A DNA stretch of 64,000 nt from Cymbidium sinense (taxonomy: Eukaryota; Streptophyta; Magnoliopsida; Asparagales; Orchidaceae). The notes below the pieces were generated by a model. It saw only the letters and a program-made list of their open reading frames with translations, was not told the DNA's origin and made no database searches. Numbering within the stretch: the stretch's first letter is position 1; the number at the start of each line of letters is the position of its first letter. Positions 51,031 to 61,511 of this stretch are shown here, piece by piece. Location of the stretch: positions 212,530,982-212,594,981 of the forward strand of contig CM038215.1 in the NCBI GenBank assembly GCA_021442155.1, written 5' to 3'. Position numbers and translations under genes: made by a program.

Positions 51031-51296
51031 AGATTTTTCTTCTCATTTTTTCTAAAGCATTAATTTTTTTTTCAATTTCTTATATTTATCTGCTAATTCA
51101 TTAAATGCATCATCTAATTCTTCAAAAAAAAACCCTTCTTCATACACCTTACTTGTAGTATCCATATCTTCCATGAGATACAAATTTACTTCCTTTGTAG
51201 AGTTATCACTAGATTTCTCTAGATCTGAATTTGCCCAAAGTGCTCTCTTTTGTTTTCTTATGAGACCTTTTATTTTTATTATTTATTTTTCCTATC

Positions 51297-52262
51297 CTAC
51301 TTTTCTTTTTTAGCAATGTCGAGGCAATCTCCTCTTACATGTCCAAGCTTCTTACAGTTGTAGCATACTATTCCTTCACTTGCATTCAACTTTTTAGTAA
51401 GTAATTTATGTAATTTAGGTTTACCATACCAGTGCTTTTTCTTTCTGATCATATTTTCCAATTTCTTTGAAAGCATATCAATCTCATCACTATCAACTTT
51501 AGAACATGAAGTATTCTCCTCGCAAGTGTCTTCCATCTGCAATGAGCCACTCTGATCTCTTTATGCTATGACCTTTTTATGAGCTATCAATGAACCAAGA
51601 AGCTGATCAAGTGTATATATAGTCAAATCCTTTGCTTCACTTATTGTAATGAATTTTGCATCCCATTCTTTTGGAAGGAGTCTTAAAAGTTTATAAACTA
51701 AATCTTAATTTTTATATTTTCTTCCAAGAAATGCAATGTATTAATTATCATGAAATGAGTATACATTTTAGAGTTGCATTCATTTGGTAACATGTGAAAT
51801 AACTTATATTCATGTACTAATTTGTTTATATGTGCATCTTTAACTTTAATAGTAATTATTAACTTATCTGAAATCTCTTTAGTTGTATTAAGCATGAAAA
51901 TTCTCATGTAGTCATATTAACTTATCCCAAATCTCTTTAGTTGTATTAAGCATGAAAATTCTCAAGTAGTCATCAAAAAGTAAAGCATAATATAAAATAT
52001 TATAGGCCTTAGCATTTAGTTCATCTAACTCGCTTTCATAAGAAGACCATTCATCAAAAGGTCTATCAACTTTCAAGCCATTTGTTTCAATAGTAGGTGT
52101 GTGGAATTGATGTGTCAATATATGCTACATATGAGAATCTTGATCACAAATAAAAGTGCTAATATGTTCCTTCTAATAATCAAATTGAACATTATAAAGT
52201 AAACGTAGTCTTTCTGTAGATTGTCCTTCAAGTAGTGCTCCCTTAGAAAATAATTGTGCCAT
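51297..52262 (-). pseudogene. Copia gag region
   Basis: Starts MAQLFSKGALLEGQSTER, continues through KVDRPFDEWSSYESELDELN and AYNILYYALLFDDYLRIFML to TTKEIWDKL, and ends in the zinc knuckle C-x2-C-x4-H-x4-C at 51,365-51,324. A 55-base stretch is duplicated in tandem (51,861-51,915 and 51,919-51,973, period 58). Because 58 is not a multiple of three, the duplication throws the downstream gag out of frame. A stop also interrupts the N-terminal part (FDY*KEHIS). Confidence 0.85.
51861..51973 (-). repeat. Tandem duplication in gag, period 58
   Basis: AACTTATCTGAAATCTCTTT at 51,861 and AACTTATCCCAAATCTCTTT at 51,919 begin near-identical copies ending GTAGTCAT. It encodes the FMLNTTKEIWDKL part of gag twice in different frames. 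Confidence 0.88.
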
Positions 52263-52279
52263 AGTGATCTGCCCAAGGA

Positions 52280-53691
52280 TGTTAAGCCACAAATTTGTTC
52301 AAAAATATTTAAAGATTAAAAAATAATTTTAAAACTTTATTAAAAATTTAATGTCAAAAGATTATATCTAAGAGAGAAAAGCATATCAATAGAAGTAAAT
52401 AAAAGTATAGGTGCAAAAAAGTAAACTAGAGAGCACATAGATTTTTATGTGGTTTGGCCAAACCCAAAAACTAGTCTAGGACCACGCCTAGGAACCCAAG
52501 CTAGGAATTCACTAAATCAAAGTTGATATTACAATAAATCACTCGTACTCTCCTTCACGGGCAAGTACAACCAACACTATATTTTCTTACACGAGCATAT
52601 ACAACCCAACAAAGTACTTTCCTATACTGGCAAGTATAACTCAACAAAGTACAAGAGAAGAGAAGAAGAAAAAAATATAAATATCTAACTCTCAATTTAA
52701 AATATTTTGCACTCACAACCCAACTAAAATAATATTAAGACAAATATTACAGAGAGCTCAAATTTAATAATTTTCATATTGATTTAAAGTTAAATTAAAA
52801 TAAGAACTTTATATCGAATGTTCTAAGCAAACAAATATTAAAATAACTTGATTTAATTAAAACGAAATAAAAACAACATTAAATGATATATAAAACCACA
52901 ACAAAAGGATGGTTAAAATACTTGTATGAAAGTGTAATCAAAGTATGTTATGTAATAAATAAATTCAAAAAAAATAAGCTAAAGTTGATTTCTTATGTAT
53001 GAAATCAAATTGAAAACCTTTTCACAAATCCTTTGATAAATAAAAATTAAAAAGTGATTAATGAATCCACACCTTTTAAAATCTTGAGAATAACTTGAAA
53101 AAAGATGAGAAGGATCTCTCTTTAATGTTTAAAGATGATTTGTAAGGAGGGAGAGAACTTCTTATTACCAAGCTTCAAGTAATCCCAAAAGAAGGGTCAA
53201 CGAAGGAGAGATTCTCACAAATCTTCATGAATGCTTTAATTCACTCCACAACAAGTTTCATCCAAGAGAAGATGTGCAAAAGAAATAGAGCTAAAGAACC
53301 TTGGAAAACTATTCTTGATTTGCTAGCTATTTGGCCAAGAGAAAAATTTGAGAAGAGAAGAAGATTTTGACCAAGAGAGAATAAGAGACATTTGAGAGAA
53401 ATTTTGCACTTTGAATCACTAAGATCACTAAGGAATCAAATTGCAAGAGTTTGTCCAAGATGAAGAAGAACTAAGAGCAATTAACCTGATTCTAAATCAT
53501 ATTTTATAGAAAAGAGAGGAAGGAGGGATCGGTCAAACAAGAGAAGACTTGAAGGAAAACACAATTAAGGAAATGATTCAATTTTTTAATCAATCAAATA
53601 AGTAAGAATCCAATGATGAAGATTTTGACCAAGGAGATATGATGGAATGGGAGGGGAGAGAGAGAGAGAGAGAGAGAGAAAGACACACACA

Positions 53692-53742
<51 letters not shown>

Positions 53743-55196
53743 GAGAATAATATCAATCATTCCAATCAAAATATAATTAAATCAAATCTAGGGTTTTCAG
53801 CTAAGTATGACAAGGAGAGGGAAAAGTTGTTTTATAAAGAATTTAAACTTTGAATAATTCAACACATGGTTTAAAATAAAATCCAAACTAAATTTTATAC
53901 ATGAATGGTCTACCAAGGTAAAAAGAGAGGGAAGGATTAAAAAAATTAACATATAAAGCTTAATTTATTTAGATAATTAAATTAAAGAAAGAATTAATTT
54001 GAATTTTCTTTGAATTTAATTTTCCAAGGAAGGAAACCGGCCAAGCAATATTCCAAATTTGGATTCAATCATGATTTAATGCAACAAATGAGAGATCAAA
54101 TAATTAAAGTAGATTTGAAACAATAAGGCAAGTCATGGAATAAAACAATAAAATAATTCAAGGGAAAATCCATGGAGAATTTCGGCCAAGGGTACTTCCC
54201 TTAATTAAAATGATCTCCAATCAATGCAATCAATTAATTCAAATCAAGGAACAATAATTAATATAATTTTTGAATAATATACATAATTTAAAATAATTCA
54301 AACTAAATTAAATAGGGCTCGCCATATATTTTCCAAAAATGAATTCATTAAAAAAATAAAAGTTTATAAAATCATGGCTCATTTGAATTCAAATTTGAAT
54401 TAACTTAAAGTAATTCAATTCAAACTTAAATTAGCTAAATTCAAGCATGATAGGGTCGGCCAAATCATTCCATAAATAAATAAATCCAAATTTGCATTAA
54501 TATGGAAATGTATATTTAATTTATTTTCAAAATAATTTCAATTCAAAATTCAAATAAGGGGACATTTGATATTTGAATAAATGAGGAAAATATTATAAAA
54601 ATAATTTGAATAAATCTGACATGATTTATCATTCAAAAATCTACAAAAAATTAGGCCAAATTTTTCCAAAATAATAAGGATGATATGAGAGAGAAGATAA
54701 AAGAATAAGAAAGAGAAAATGAATATTTAGGATAATTTTTGAATGCTTTTATTCTCATGTAAAATTTAATGGATAGATAATGAAATTAAACATGGAAATG
54801 ATTAAATGAAGTATGAAATTAATTCATCTCACATGAAAGCACAATAGATGATGATTAAACTTATGTAAGTGATTTAGATTATCAAAAAAGGAGAATTCAA
54901 GGAATAGTTAAAGAATAATGCAATTTTAAAATGTACAAAAAGATAGAGAAATATAAATACAATATTTTGAAATGATTAAGCTATTAAATTTATTTTATTG
55001 AGTTCTTATTTGTCTTAGTATTGTAAGTCTTAAAAAATTCTCAACTAGTTTAAGTCTCTTTCTAAATTTGATTGAAAAATATGGGTTTGAACAATTTCCT
55101 ACGTCACTTGAATTTAAACTAATTAGTAGCACTTGAACATATATTTTTTATTATCAAAATCAATCTCAAATGAGATGGGGGCATATGAAGTCAATA
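52280..55196 (-). repeat. Copia 5' LTR (2.9 kb)
   Basis: On plus coordinates it runs from TGTTAAGCCAC at 52,280 to CATATGAAGTCAATA at 55,196. On the element strand it starts TATTGACTTCAT, where TG of the consensus is TA. It matches the split 3' LTR throughout. Stretches compared by eye (44,995-45,210 with 52,797-53,010) differ at roughly one base in eight to ten, so the insertion is not recent. It contains the primer-side phrase TTTATGTGGTTTGGCCAAAC at 52,445. Confidence 0.87.
53655..53739. repeat. Compound microsatellite GA-CA-GA in the copia 5' LTR
   Basis: GA to about 53,679, then CA at about 53,682-53,709, then GA to 53,739. It occupies the site of the pure GA run at 45,846-45,899 in the 3' LTR. 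Confidence 0.96.
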
Positions 55197-56410
55197 GATA
55201 CTATTCTAATAAAATAAGTCCATTAACGTATGCAATTAGACTTCAAAATAACAAGTTATTGCTACTAAAGTTAAAAAGCTTGCAAATGATGGCCTTTCAT
55301 GAGAAGAAAATATTCTTCATGGTTGGCTAAGATCATCACAATAAAAAAATAAAAAAGGTCAAATCCGTATAAGTGTCAATTCTTGAGACTTAAACAAAGC
55401 TTGTCTTGAAGTTGAGTTTTTATCACCCACACTAAAACTCATTGTGGATAAAGCTTCTCACCATGAAATTATACTCCTTTAGGGATGGCTTGCCTGAATA
55501 TAATCAGATTGAGATGACCCTTAAAGATGAGAAGGTTATAATGTTTAGCATCCTTACAAGGATATTCTGTTACACATTTATGTTGTTCAGTCTCAAGAAG
55601 GTTGGGGAAACTTACCAAAAGGCCATGACTGAGATTTACAATAGCTTCACTCATAATCAAGTGACATCAATAATCTTATTATCAAAAATAATGAAAAAAA
55701 ATTATTTTTAATATATAACTTGAGAATTATTATGCCACTACAATTTAAAAGTTTATTCCCTAAAATGTGCCCTTGAGGTGATTTTAGGGAACTTCTTAAG
55801 ATTCATAATGGGATTTAAAATTAATCCAAGAAAGACTAATGCTATCATTGAAATTTTGCCTCCCAATAGTCTCACTCAAAAAAGGTCTTTTTAAAGAAAG
55901 TTAATATATCTTTAAAAAAATTTAAGATTACTAGAAAAATGTCAACTGTTCAATTGCCTTAACAATACAAAATTCAAATTGACAAGTGTCATGGTACTTC
56001 TAGGATAAATCTATAAGTTTTCTTGTCTCTACTACTCCCATTTTTGGAAAACTATAAATCTTGTACATTGTAGCTTTATAGGAATCTCTTGATGCTTCAT
56101 TGACTCAAGTAAATGAAGAAAATAAAGAGAATGTCTTGTAAGTTGTAGATTTATGCCAAAAAAAAAAATGAAATATTCATCAATTAAGAAGTATTATTTA
56201 ACTTTAGTTTTTGGTGCCCAAGAACTAAAATGTCACCTACTAGCTCAAAAAATAAATCTCTTAGGTTGATACTATATGATGTCTTACCTAAAGTAGACTA
56301 AACATCTAGCATAGCTGTATATGACTTCAGATGACTGAAAATAATTAAATCTTATTTATATAGTATTAGTATATTATACATTGGATCTAAATACTTCTTA
56401 TAATATTTCA
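55197..56410 (+). pseudogene. Gypsy reverse transcriptase / RNase H remnant of the B-C element (right part)
   Basis: Continues directly from 37,560. Blocks: SLRDG as SFRDGLPEYNQIEMTLKDEK, then IFCYTFMLFSLKKVGETYQK (55,475-55,630), the catalytic region at 55,656-55,682 reading VTSIILLSK, then LKCALEVILGNFLRFIMGFK and INPRKTNAIIEILPPNSL (55,755-55,872). This last block is the primer-grip and thumb part as seen in Tat/Athila-type elements. The YVDD aspartates are missing and the neighbouring sequence AATCAAGTGACATC is the same in element E. The RNase H part is only faintly readable. No integrase follows; tandem repeats begin near 56,500. Confidence 0.85.
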
Positions 56411-56499
56411 AATGTGCTTAAAATCTTTTCAATATTTTCACTAAGCTTCTTCATATGTAAGAAGCATTAGTAAAATCAGGGGGGGATAGGAGAAGCTCA

Positions 56500-57010
56500 T
56501 TGCAACATTTTTCTCAAATTAGACTAGTTAGGTTAGGATTAAGTCCAAGTGATCACTACCTATTAGTCAATACTTGGAGATTAGGAACTATTCCACCAAA
56601 GGCTCCTTTCCTCATTCCTATCTTTAATAGGTTAGAAGCAAGCCATTCATAGCACCTTTCCTATAAATTTATCTTGGGTTTAGAGTAAGCCATTGTGCAA
56701 CATTTTCATAATTTTGGAGCAAGCTCCTTGTGGCATCATTCTCGCCTCTCATATGTTAGGAACAAGCCCTTCATGGCACCCTTCTTATACATTTATCTTG
56801 GGTTTGGAGTAAACCATCATGCACCATTCCTACAAGTTTAGAGAAAGCCTTTTTATGGCACCATTCCTACTTTCCATAGGTAGGCCTTCACAACACCATT
56901 CCTATGTATATTTTTCAAGTTAGGAGTAATCCTTTCATGGCACCTTTCATGCCTTCTATCAGATAGATTAAAAAATCATGACCCCTTTCCTCTTTTAAGT
57001 TGTTTAGATC
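56500..57010 (-). repeat. Tandem repeat field downstream of gypsy pol in the B-C element
   Basis: On the minus strand it carries the same motifs as 25,940-27,000: GGAATGGTGCATGATGGTTT, CCAAACCCAAGATAAATGTA, GGCGAGAATGATGCCACAAG and GAAAGGAGCCTTTGGTGGAA. Relative to its element it has the same position and orientation as the field beside element E. Plant Tat-lineage elements are known to carry variable tandem repeats between pol and the 3' LTR, and this fits. Confidence 0.75.
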
Positions 57011-57078
57011 AGAACTAAGCCATTGATTATGACAGGTGGGCTTACTCTAACTAAGCATAGTTGGCAAGGCCCTATTTA

Positions 57079-58507
57079 CATCTTAGAAGAAAGAGAGCTT
57101 CTCCTAAGAAGGCTTTCAATTAAATAAACTAACATTTATCTCTATATTTTAAAGATTATTTCAAGGATGTTAATTCAAAAAATTAAGTGGAATTGATTCA
57201 GAAGGAAAGAGTTCTTTTTAGAGTCCAAATGGGAGTAAGTAAGAAATTCTTTAGACACTTGGAAGCCTAGTCGTATTAATCTATCATAATGTTGAGCTTT
57301 ATAGATTTAAAAATGAAGTTATTTAAATTTTGAGTTTGACATTTTATTAAAAAGTTAGAACTTAAAATTCAGACAGCACAAGATTATAGAAATGTATAGG
57401 AGGTGAAGACTTACTCTTTTAACAAAGGAGAAATATGATGCTTTAGACTCTAAGTCTAAAAAATGTTCTTGACATAAGTCAAAAGTTTGACTTAGCCTGA
57501 TCATAAGAATTTTAGAATTATTAGTTGTTCCTTACTTAAGAATATAAACCTATCCTAATTCTTTTGGACTTATATCTTTCCTGGAAGGGGTTGCTAGCTA
57601 ACACATCCTGACGATTTTAACTCCATGAGTTTAGTCTTATGAATGCAAGATAATTTGGTTGTTGTATCTCAAAAATGTATCTAAGAGCTTAAACAATCTC
57701 TCTAATCCTAAGCTTATGAATGGTATGTTATGGATCTAACTATTGCAATAAAATTTTATTTTTTAAAAACTATTTTTAAACTAATAATTCAAATGCCTTG
57801 GGTATGCAAATCATACATCTAATGAGATATAGTTAGAAATGAGTCATGGACTAAATCAAAAGTGAAGGCAGACTTTCCTAGAAGGGTGGTTATCCTCACA
57901 AGTCAGATGCTCCCTATTATGCAATGGGAGAAGGTCACAATTCAAGAAATTGGGAAAAATATGCAATCATGGTTCATAATTCTAGAGATTTTTATTTGGT
58001 TTTAATATTTATTCCTAAGATTTTAGTTAGCGAGGTTATGAGTTATTTATTTTTATGTTATTTAATTAAATTGTCTAGAAAAATAATTTTGTCTTAGAGC
58101 CTAATATGAATCCAAACTTTCATCACAACACAATAAACATAAAAGAAACCTATAAAAGCATGTAGTTATATTGCTTACACCAAAATAAATCACACCAAAA
58201 TTAATTAAATAAATAGACTAGTATGGCTTGGTATTATTGTATACCCTGATAGAAAAGAAAAAAAAAGGGTAGTCAAGCTTTACCCTTATACAACCTGACT
58301 TAGAGCTACAAGTTTCATTTTTGGGTCATCATTTGACTTCAAGGTCTTTGCCTTCTTCAAGGACCTCCTTAGGTTCACCAAATTGGCATAGTCAACTCCT
58401 GATAATCCTAAACCCCATAGAAAATAATCCAATTCTAATTTCAAATTACATTTTAAATTTATAAAAAGAAAATCCTAAGCCCTCCAAATTAAAGGTTAGG
58501 AAAAGAA

Positions 58508-58593
<86 letters not shown>

Positions 58594-58926
58594 AACATAC
58601 AAGCTTAACACCAACAATTATCAAGCCCACCTATCCTAATGGGTTATGAGGGACTTAAGCAAAGCACCTACAAGCAAAAAACATTAATTATTTTAATTTA
58701 TTACAGTAATCTCTATAAGCACAATCCCTTATAGAAAATTGTGTTAGTCTAAAAAGATGGCCTAACATCCAAATCTAGTGGACAAATAATCCTACACATC
58801 TAGACAAAAATAGCAAACCATAAAATAAAAAAATGTATCTCATCACAATCAACACATTGGACTAACCTAAATCTAAGATTTGTGACCTAGTATTCTAGCA
58901 TGTGAGAAGAAGGTTAGTGAGGTGAT
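57079..58926 (+). mobile_element. Long gypsy LTR, copy C (3' LTR of the B-C element, truncated)
   Basis: It follows copies A and B from ATTTACATCTTAGAAGAAAG (equivalent to 7,285 and 31,455) to CTAGCATGTGAGAAGAAGGT and GGTGAT near 58,926 (equivalent to 9,025 and 33,262). The first roughly 250 bases and everything after the first 2 kb of the LTR are missing, so recombination or deletion removed the 3' part. Sequence at 57,035-57,075 (GACAGGTGGGCTTACTCTAA) resembles LTR sequence in the opposite orientation, indicating a rearranged junction. Confidence 0.75.
58511..58592. repeat. AT microsatellite in LTR copy C
   Basis: About 40 AT units, sitting where copies A and B have the short ACAATTATATATCAAA (8,708 and 32,929). 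The expansion is private to copy C. Confidence 0.97.
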
Positions 58927-60000
58927 CGCGAATAAGAAAACACTTTTAAGGATGCTTTTCGCCATGTTTATTGAAATGGGTAGGAGTATATTTTTATGAG
59001 GCAGATTGATATATATTCAACCAGATTTTTTCTAATATTATGTTAGGGTTTATTTAGATATGGGTTCCCCTTCCTATGAACTCAAGACTTCATAGTTAAT
59101 TACCCCTCTTACCGCTGTAAGAGAACACTCTCAATTAAGGTTGAAAATAACCATATCTTTCTAATATGAGTTGGCGTCTAGTAGTGTGTGTAATATGACA
59201 TAAATGATTATCATTTAACTTAAATTTTATATTAGGGGAATGATGGCATGCCCAATCAAGATCCCATGGTTTTATTATCCTAGGCTATCATGGTCCCTAG
59301 TTTACTTAGCTAGGGAAAATAATTCCTAACCGAAGAATCCTTGTCAGTAGCCATGGGTTGTGTCGTCGAAGGTGTTCTTGTATACATGGAGTGATATTTT
59401 TCTAAGGTGATAAATTTAAGTCATCATTAACTAACATAAGTATTTTCACCTATTAAATATATTCTACAACTCATGGCTTAAGGAGCAAAGCCATTAGGGG
59501 ACATACGGGCTATTGTTGTGACCAAATTATAGTGGAGATATATTGAAGCCAAGTCACCTGATCAAAGGTTTATAGTTGTATCTGCATTTTATGTGGTGTC
59601 ACCTGGCAGCAAAATTACAGATAGAAGACACAGGTCACATCCTTACTAACATGAGATTATTTGAGTATGAACATAGATAAATTTAATTTGACATAAGCTA
59701 TTTATGAGCAAAGGATTTCTTAAATTATCATCATTGAAAAATAATGATGAATGGGTGGATGCTTGTTGCTTTAAGTTATTTTGAATGATTAACTTTATTC
59801 AATTTAAATATATCCCCTTTGGATAAATTTTACAATCAACATGGCCATCAACAAAGAATGATTAAGTTTTTTTGACCTAGACCCAATCATAAGACCCAAT
59901 CAAGAAATTAACCCATGCAGCATCCTCAGACATTTTAATTTAGATTTTTATACATGTGTTAGAGCACATGTAGGTAATTTAAATTTATTTTATATTAATC
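58927..60000. other. Unidentified sequence, probably part of the next retroelement
   Basis: No protein motif was recognised. Base composition is less AT-rich than the flanking LTR. It begins abruptly with GCGAATAAGAAAACAC where copy C stops. Confidence 0.4.
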
Positions 60001-60006
60001 CACTTC

Positions 60007-60540
60007 AATGTTGAAAATATGGCACCTAGACGCTATGAAGGGGAGCATCTTGGCATTATTAGTATAGTGTTGCAATGTTGAAATTATAACACTTAGGCAC
60101 TATTAAGGTAGCGCCTTGGCATTTAGTGGGTAGTAGGGCAGGTGAAAGATTAGCCCTCGGTGCTACAAATCCAGTGCTACAGTGTTTAACATTGGATTTG
60201 ATTATCTTAATTTACTCATGTTGATCGACAGACTAGCGCCTCGATGCTAACCAAATGGCATCATGGTGCTAGTCAAAGGTCGATTTAGAAGAACTGGCAG
60301 ATAGACAGATGCTTTAAATGGAAGTACAAACTTTTTACTACCGTTGTGGTACTACATCAATGCTTGACACATTTTTAGTTATAAAATTAATGGCAATGAT
60401 TGCTCTTTTTGATTGGCACAATAACTGACTTGACCAGCTGACTAGTGCCGAGGTGCTGCAGCACTATGTTTCTGAGAGATTAGAACCTTTGCACTAACAT
60501 TGTAGCACCTTGACCCTAACAGTATAACACCGCGATGCTA
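60007..60540 (+). repeat. Short-motif repeats around GGCACCTAGxCGCTAT (LTR-like zone)
   Basis: AATGTTGAAAATATGGCACC at 60,007 is repeated with decay at 60,074 (period 67). Further phrases of the same kind (AGCGCCTTGGCATT, AGCGCCTCGATGCT, GTGCCGAGGTGCTG) follow. The same vocabulary returns at 61,915-62,330 and 62,520-62,760 on the other side of the gag remnant, as expected if both belong to the LTRs of one element, but I could not define LTR ends. Confidence 0.5.
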
Positions 60541-60548
60541 TGCTGGGC

Positions 60549-60558
60549 TAATAAATAG
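60549..60558 (+). promoter_or_regulatory. Candidate TATA element of a retroelement LTR
   Basis: TAATAAATAG followed by ACCCCTTGGGCTGCACATTT resembles the TATA box and start region of plant LTR promoters. It lies about 300 bases upstream of the gag-like coding remnant and in the same direction. Confidence 0.35.
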
Positions 60559-60605
60559 ACCCCTTGGGCTGCACATTTTTCTATTATGCATTCTCCATTC
60601 CTTAG

Positions 60606-60607
<2 letters not shown>

Positions 60608-60669
<62 letters not shown>
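60608..60669. repeat. CT microsatellite
   Basis: About 31 CT units between the candidate promoter and the gag-like remnant, i.e. in the presumed leader. The minus-strand frame that reads as alternating E and R across it is an artefact. Confidence 0.97.
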
Positions 60670-60672
<3 letters not shown>

Positions 60673-60849
60673 CTTTCTCTCTTCTCCCCTACTAAGAACG
60701 TAACCATGCTTCTTAAGAGAGTTTCTAGCTAGAGGAGCACCACTTCAAGTGAGGCTACCGTTTGTTAGCATGAAAGCTAAAGAGAGATATTAGCATGCCT
60801 CACCCACAAGCATCTCATCTAGAAAAGGAGCTTCTACAAACCATGTGGT

Positions 60850-61511
60850 AGAGTAGAAATGGTGATCAATGATCACGATTGGGAAAAGTTGGCTTATGAT
60901 AGCACCTCTTGCGTCATCCCTGTGGTGCGAGAATTCTTCACCAATGCAAAGTAGCACCAGGACAATAATGTCTTCATTCAAGGGAAATTGGTAAGTTTCG
61001 ATAGCATTGTCATCAATGCATATTTCAAAATTCCAAATGTGAAATTCTTTGTTTTCTCATTAGTTGTAATGCCAACATCTAGTGAAAATGATGGGAGGAA
61101 AGGATTATCAACTTTTTTATCATTGGCTTAATAGTAGAGTCCAAAGCTTGGCATTATTTTATTTCCTCCAAGTTGATACTCACTAGTGATATCAGTGAGA
61201 TAATCAAGAATATGGACATTTCAAATTTTGCAATTCAAAAGGGATTTACAAATGATATAATGAAGATAATATATAGTTTTATTTGTAATATGCTTGGGGG
61301 TAGTACTACATTTGGGTATGGTCATCCCTCTCTTATCTATGGTTTGTGCACTACGGTGAATGCATTAGGGGAGCTTGATGAAAAAATCCTTATTCAAATG
61401 GCTCCTCTAGTAAAAAGGCTTATTGAGGGGTTTGGTTTGAGGTATGAAGTGGAGGAGAGCTCACACACCCCACGACCTCAACCTCAATCATCTAAAGCCT
61501 TAAATAAGTAA
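60850..61511 (+). pseudogene. Retroelement gag-like 'Transposase_32 / putative plant transposon protein' domain
   Basis: Reading gives INDHDWEKLAYDSTSCVIPV followed by VREFFTNAK, FIQGKLVSFDSIVINAYF and KIPNV (60,865-61,045), then YHWLNSRVQSLALFYFLQVD (about 61,120-61,180) and, after a shift, IIKNMDISNFAIQKG, HPSLIYGLCTTVNALGELDE up to the stop at 61,511. The order (VVREFYAN..., V-G-x-V-F-xx-xxIN..., then the W-x-F-x-x-x-x-LLP block and the G-x-PSLIxxLC block) is that of the Transposase_32 domain common in gag regions of plant Athila/Tat retroelements. A stop after FFTNAK and at least one shift near 61,100 inactivate it. The C-terminal 112-codon piece (61,173-61,511) is open. Confidence 0.7.

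Larger units (their letters stand above)
47618..52262 (-). pseudogene. Copia Gag-Pol polyprotein, full domain order but broken
   Basis: Reads on the minus strand as gag, protease, integrase, reverse transcriptase and RNase H, the Ty1/copia order. The ATG at 52,262 lies only 17 bases beyond the LTR, so a normal leader and a clear primer-binding site are missing. At least ten stops or shifts separate the pieces. Two cysteine-knuckle motifs occur (CYNCKKLGHVRGDC at 51,365-51,324 and CNFCNNNGHISF near 50,820). Lineage is SIRE- or Tork-like by general appearance; I cannot decide between them. All main catalytic regions can still be recognised, so the element is old enough to be inactive but not ancient. 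Confidence 0.9.
37561..55196 (-). mobile_element. Complete but inactive Ty1/copia element, minus strand, nested in gypsy B-C
   Basis: 5' LTR at 52,280-55,196, gag-pol at 52,262-47,618, polypurine tract at 47,377-47,362 and 3' LTR at 47,361-37,561. The 3' LTR is split by a solo gypsy LTR. The surrounding gypsy sequence reads ...GGGCTTAATAC on the left (to 37,560) and GATACTATTCTAATAAAATA on the right (from 55,197), against uninterrupted GGGCTTGATATTGTTCCAAT in element E. This indicates a 5-base duplication AATAC/GATAC. Four extra bases, CAAT, lie between the left duplication and the expected LTR end TGTTATG at 37,565. Without the gypsy insertion the element is about 10.7 kb. Confidence 0.88.

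Noticed and set aside
52262..52280. Primer-binding site between the copia 5' LTR and gag
   Set aside because: Only 17 bases separate the LTR from the gag ATG, and TCCTTGGGCAGATCACT does not match the initiator-methionine tRNA complement well; the site seems deleted or degraded.
60516..60707. Minus-strand ORF with a long alternating E-R tract
   Set aside because: It is the CT microsatellite translated.
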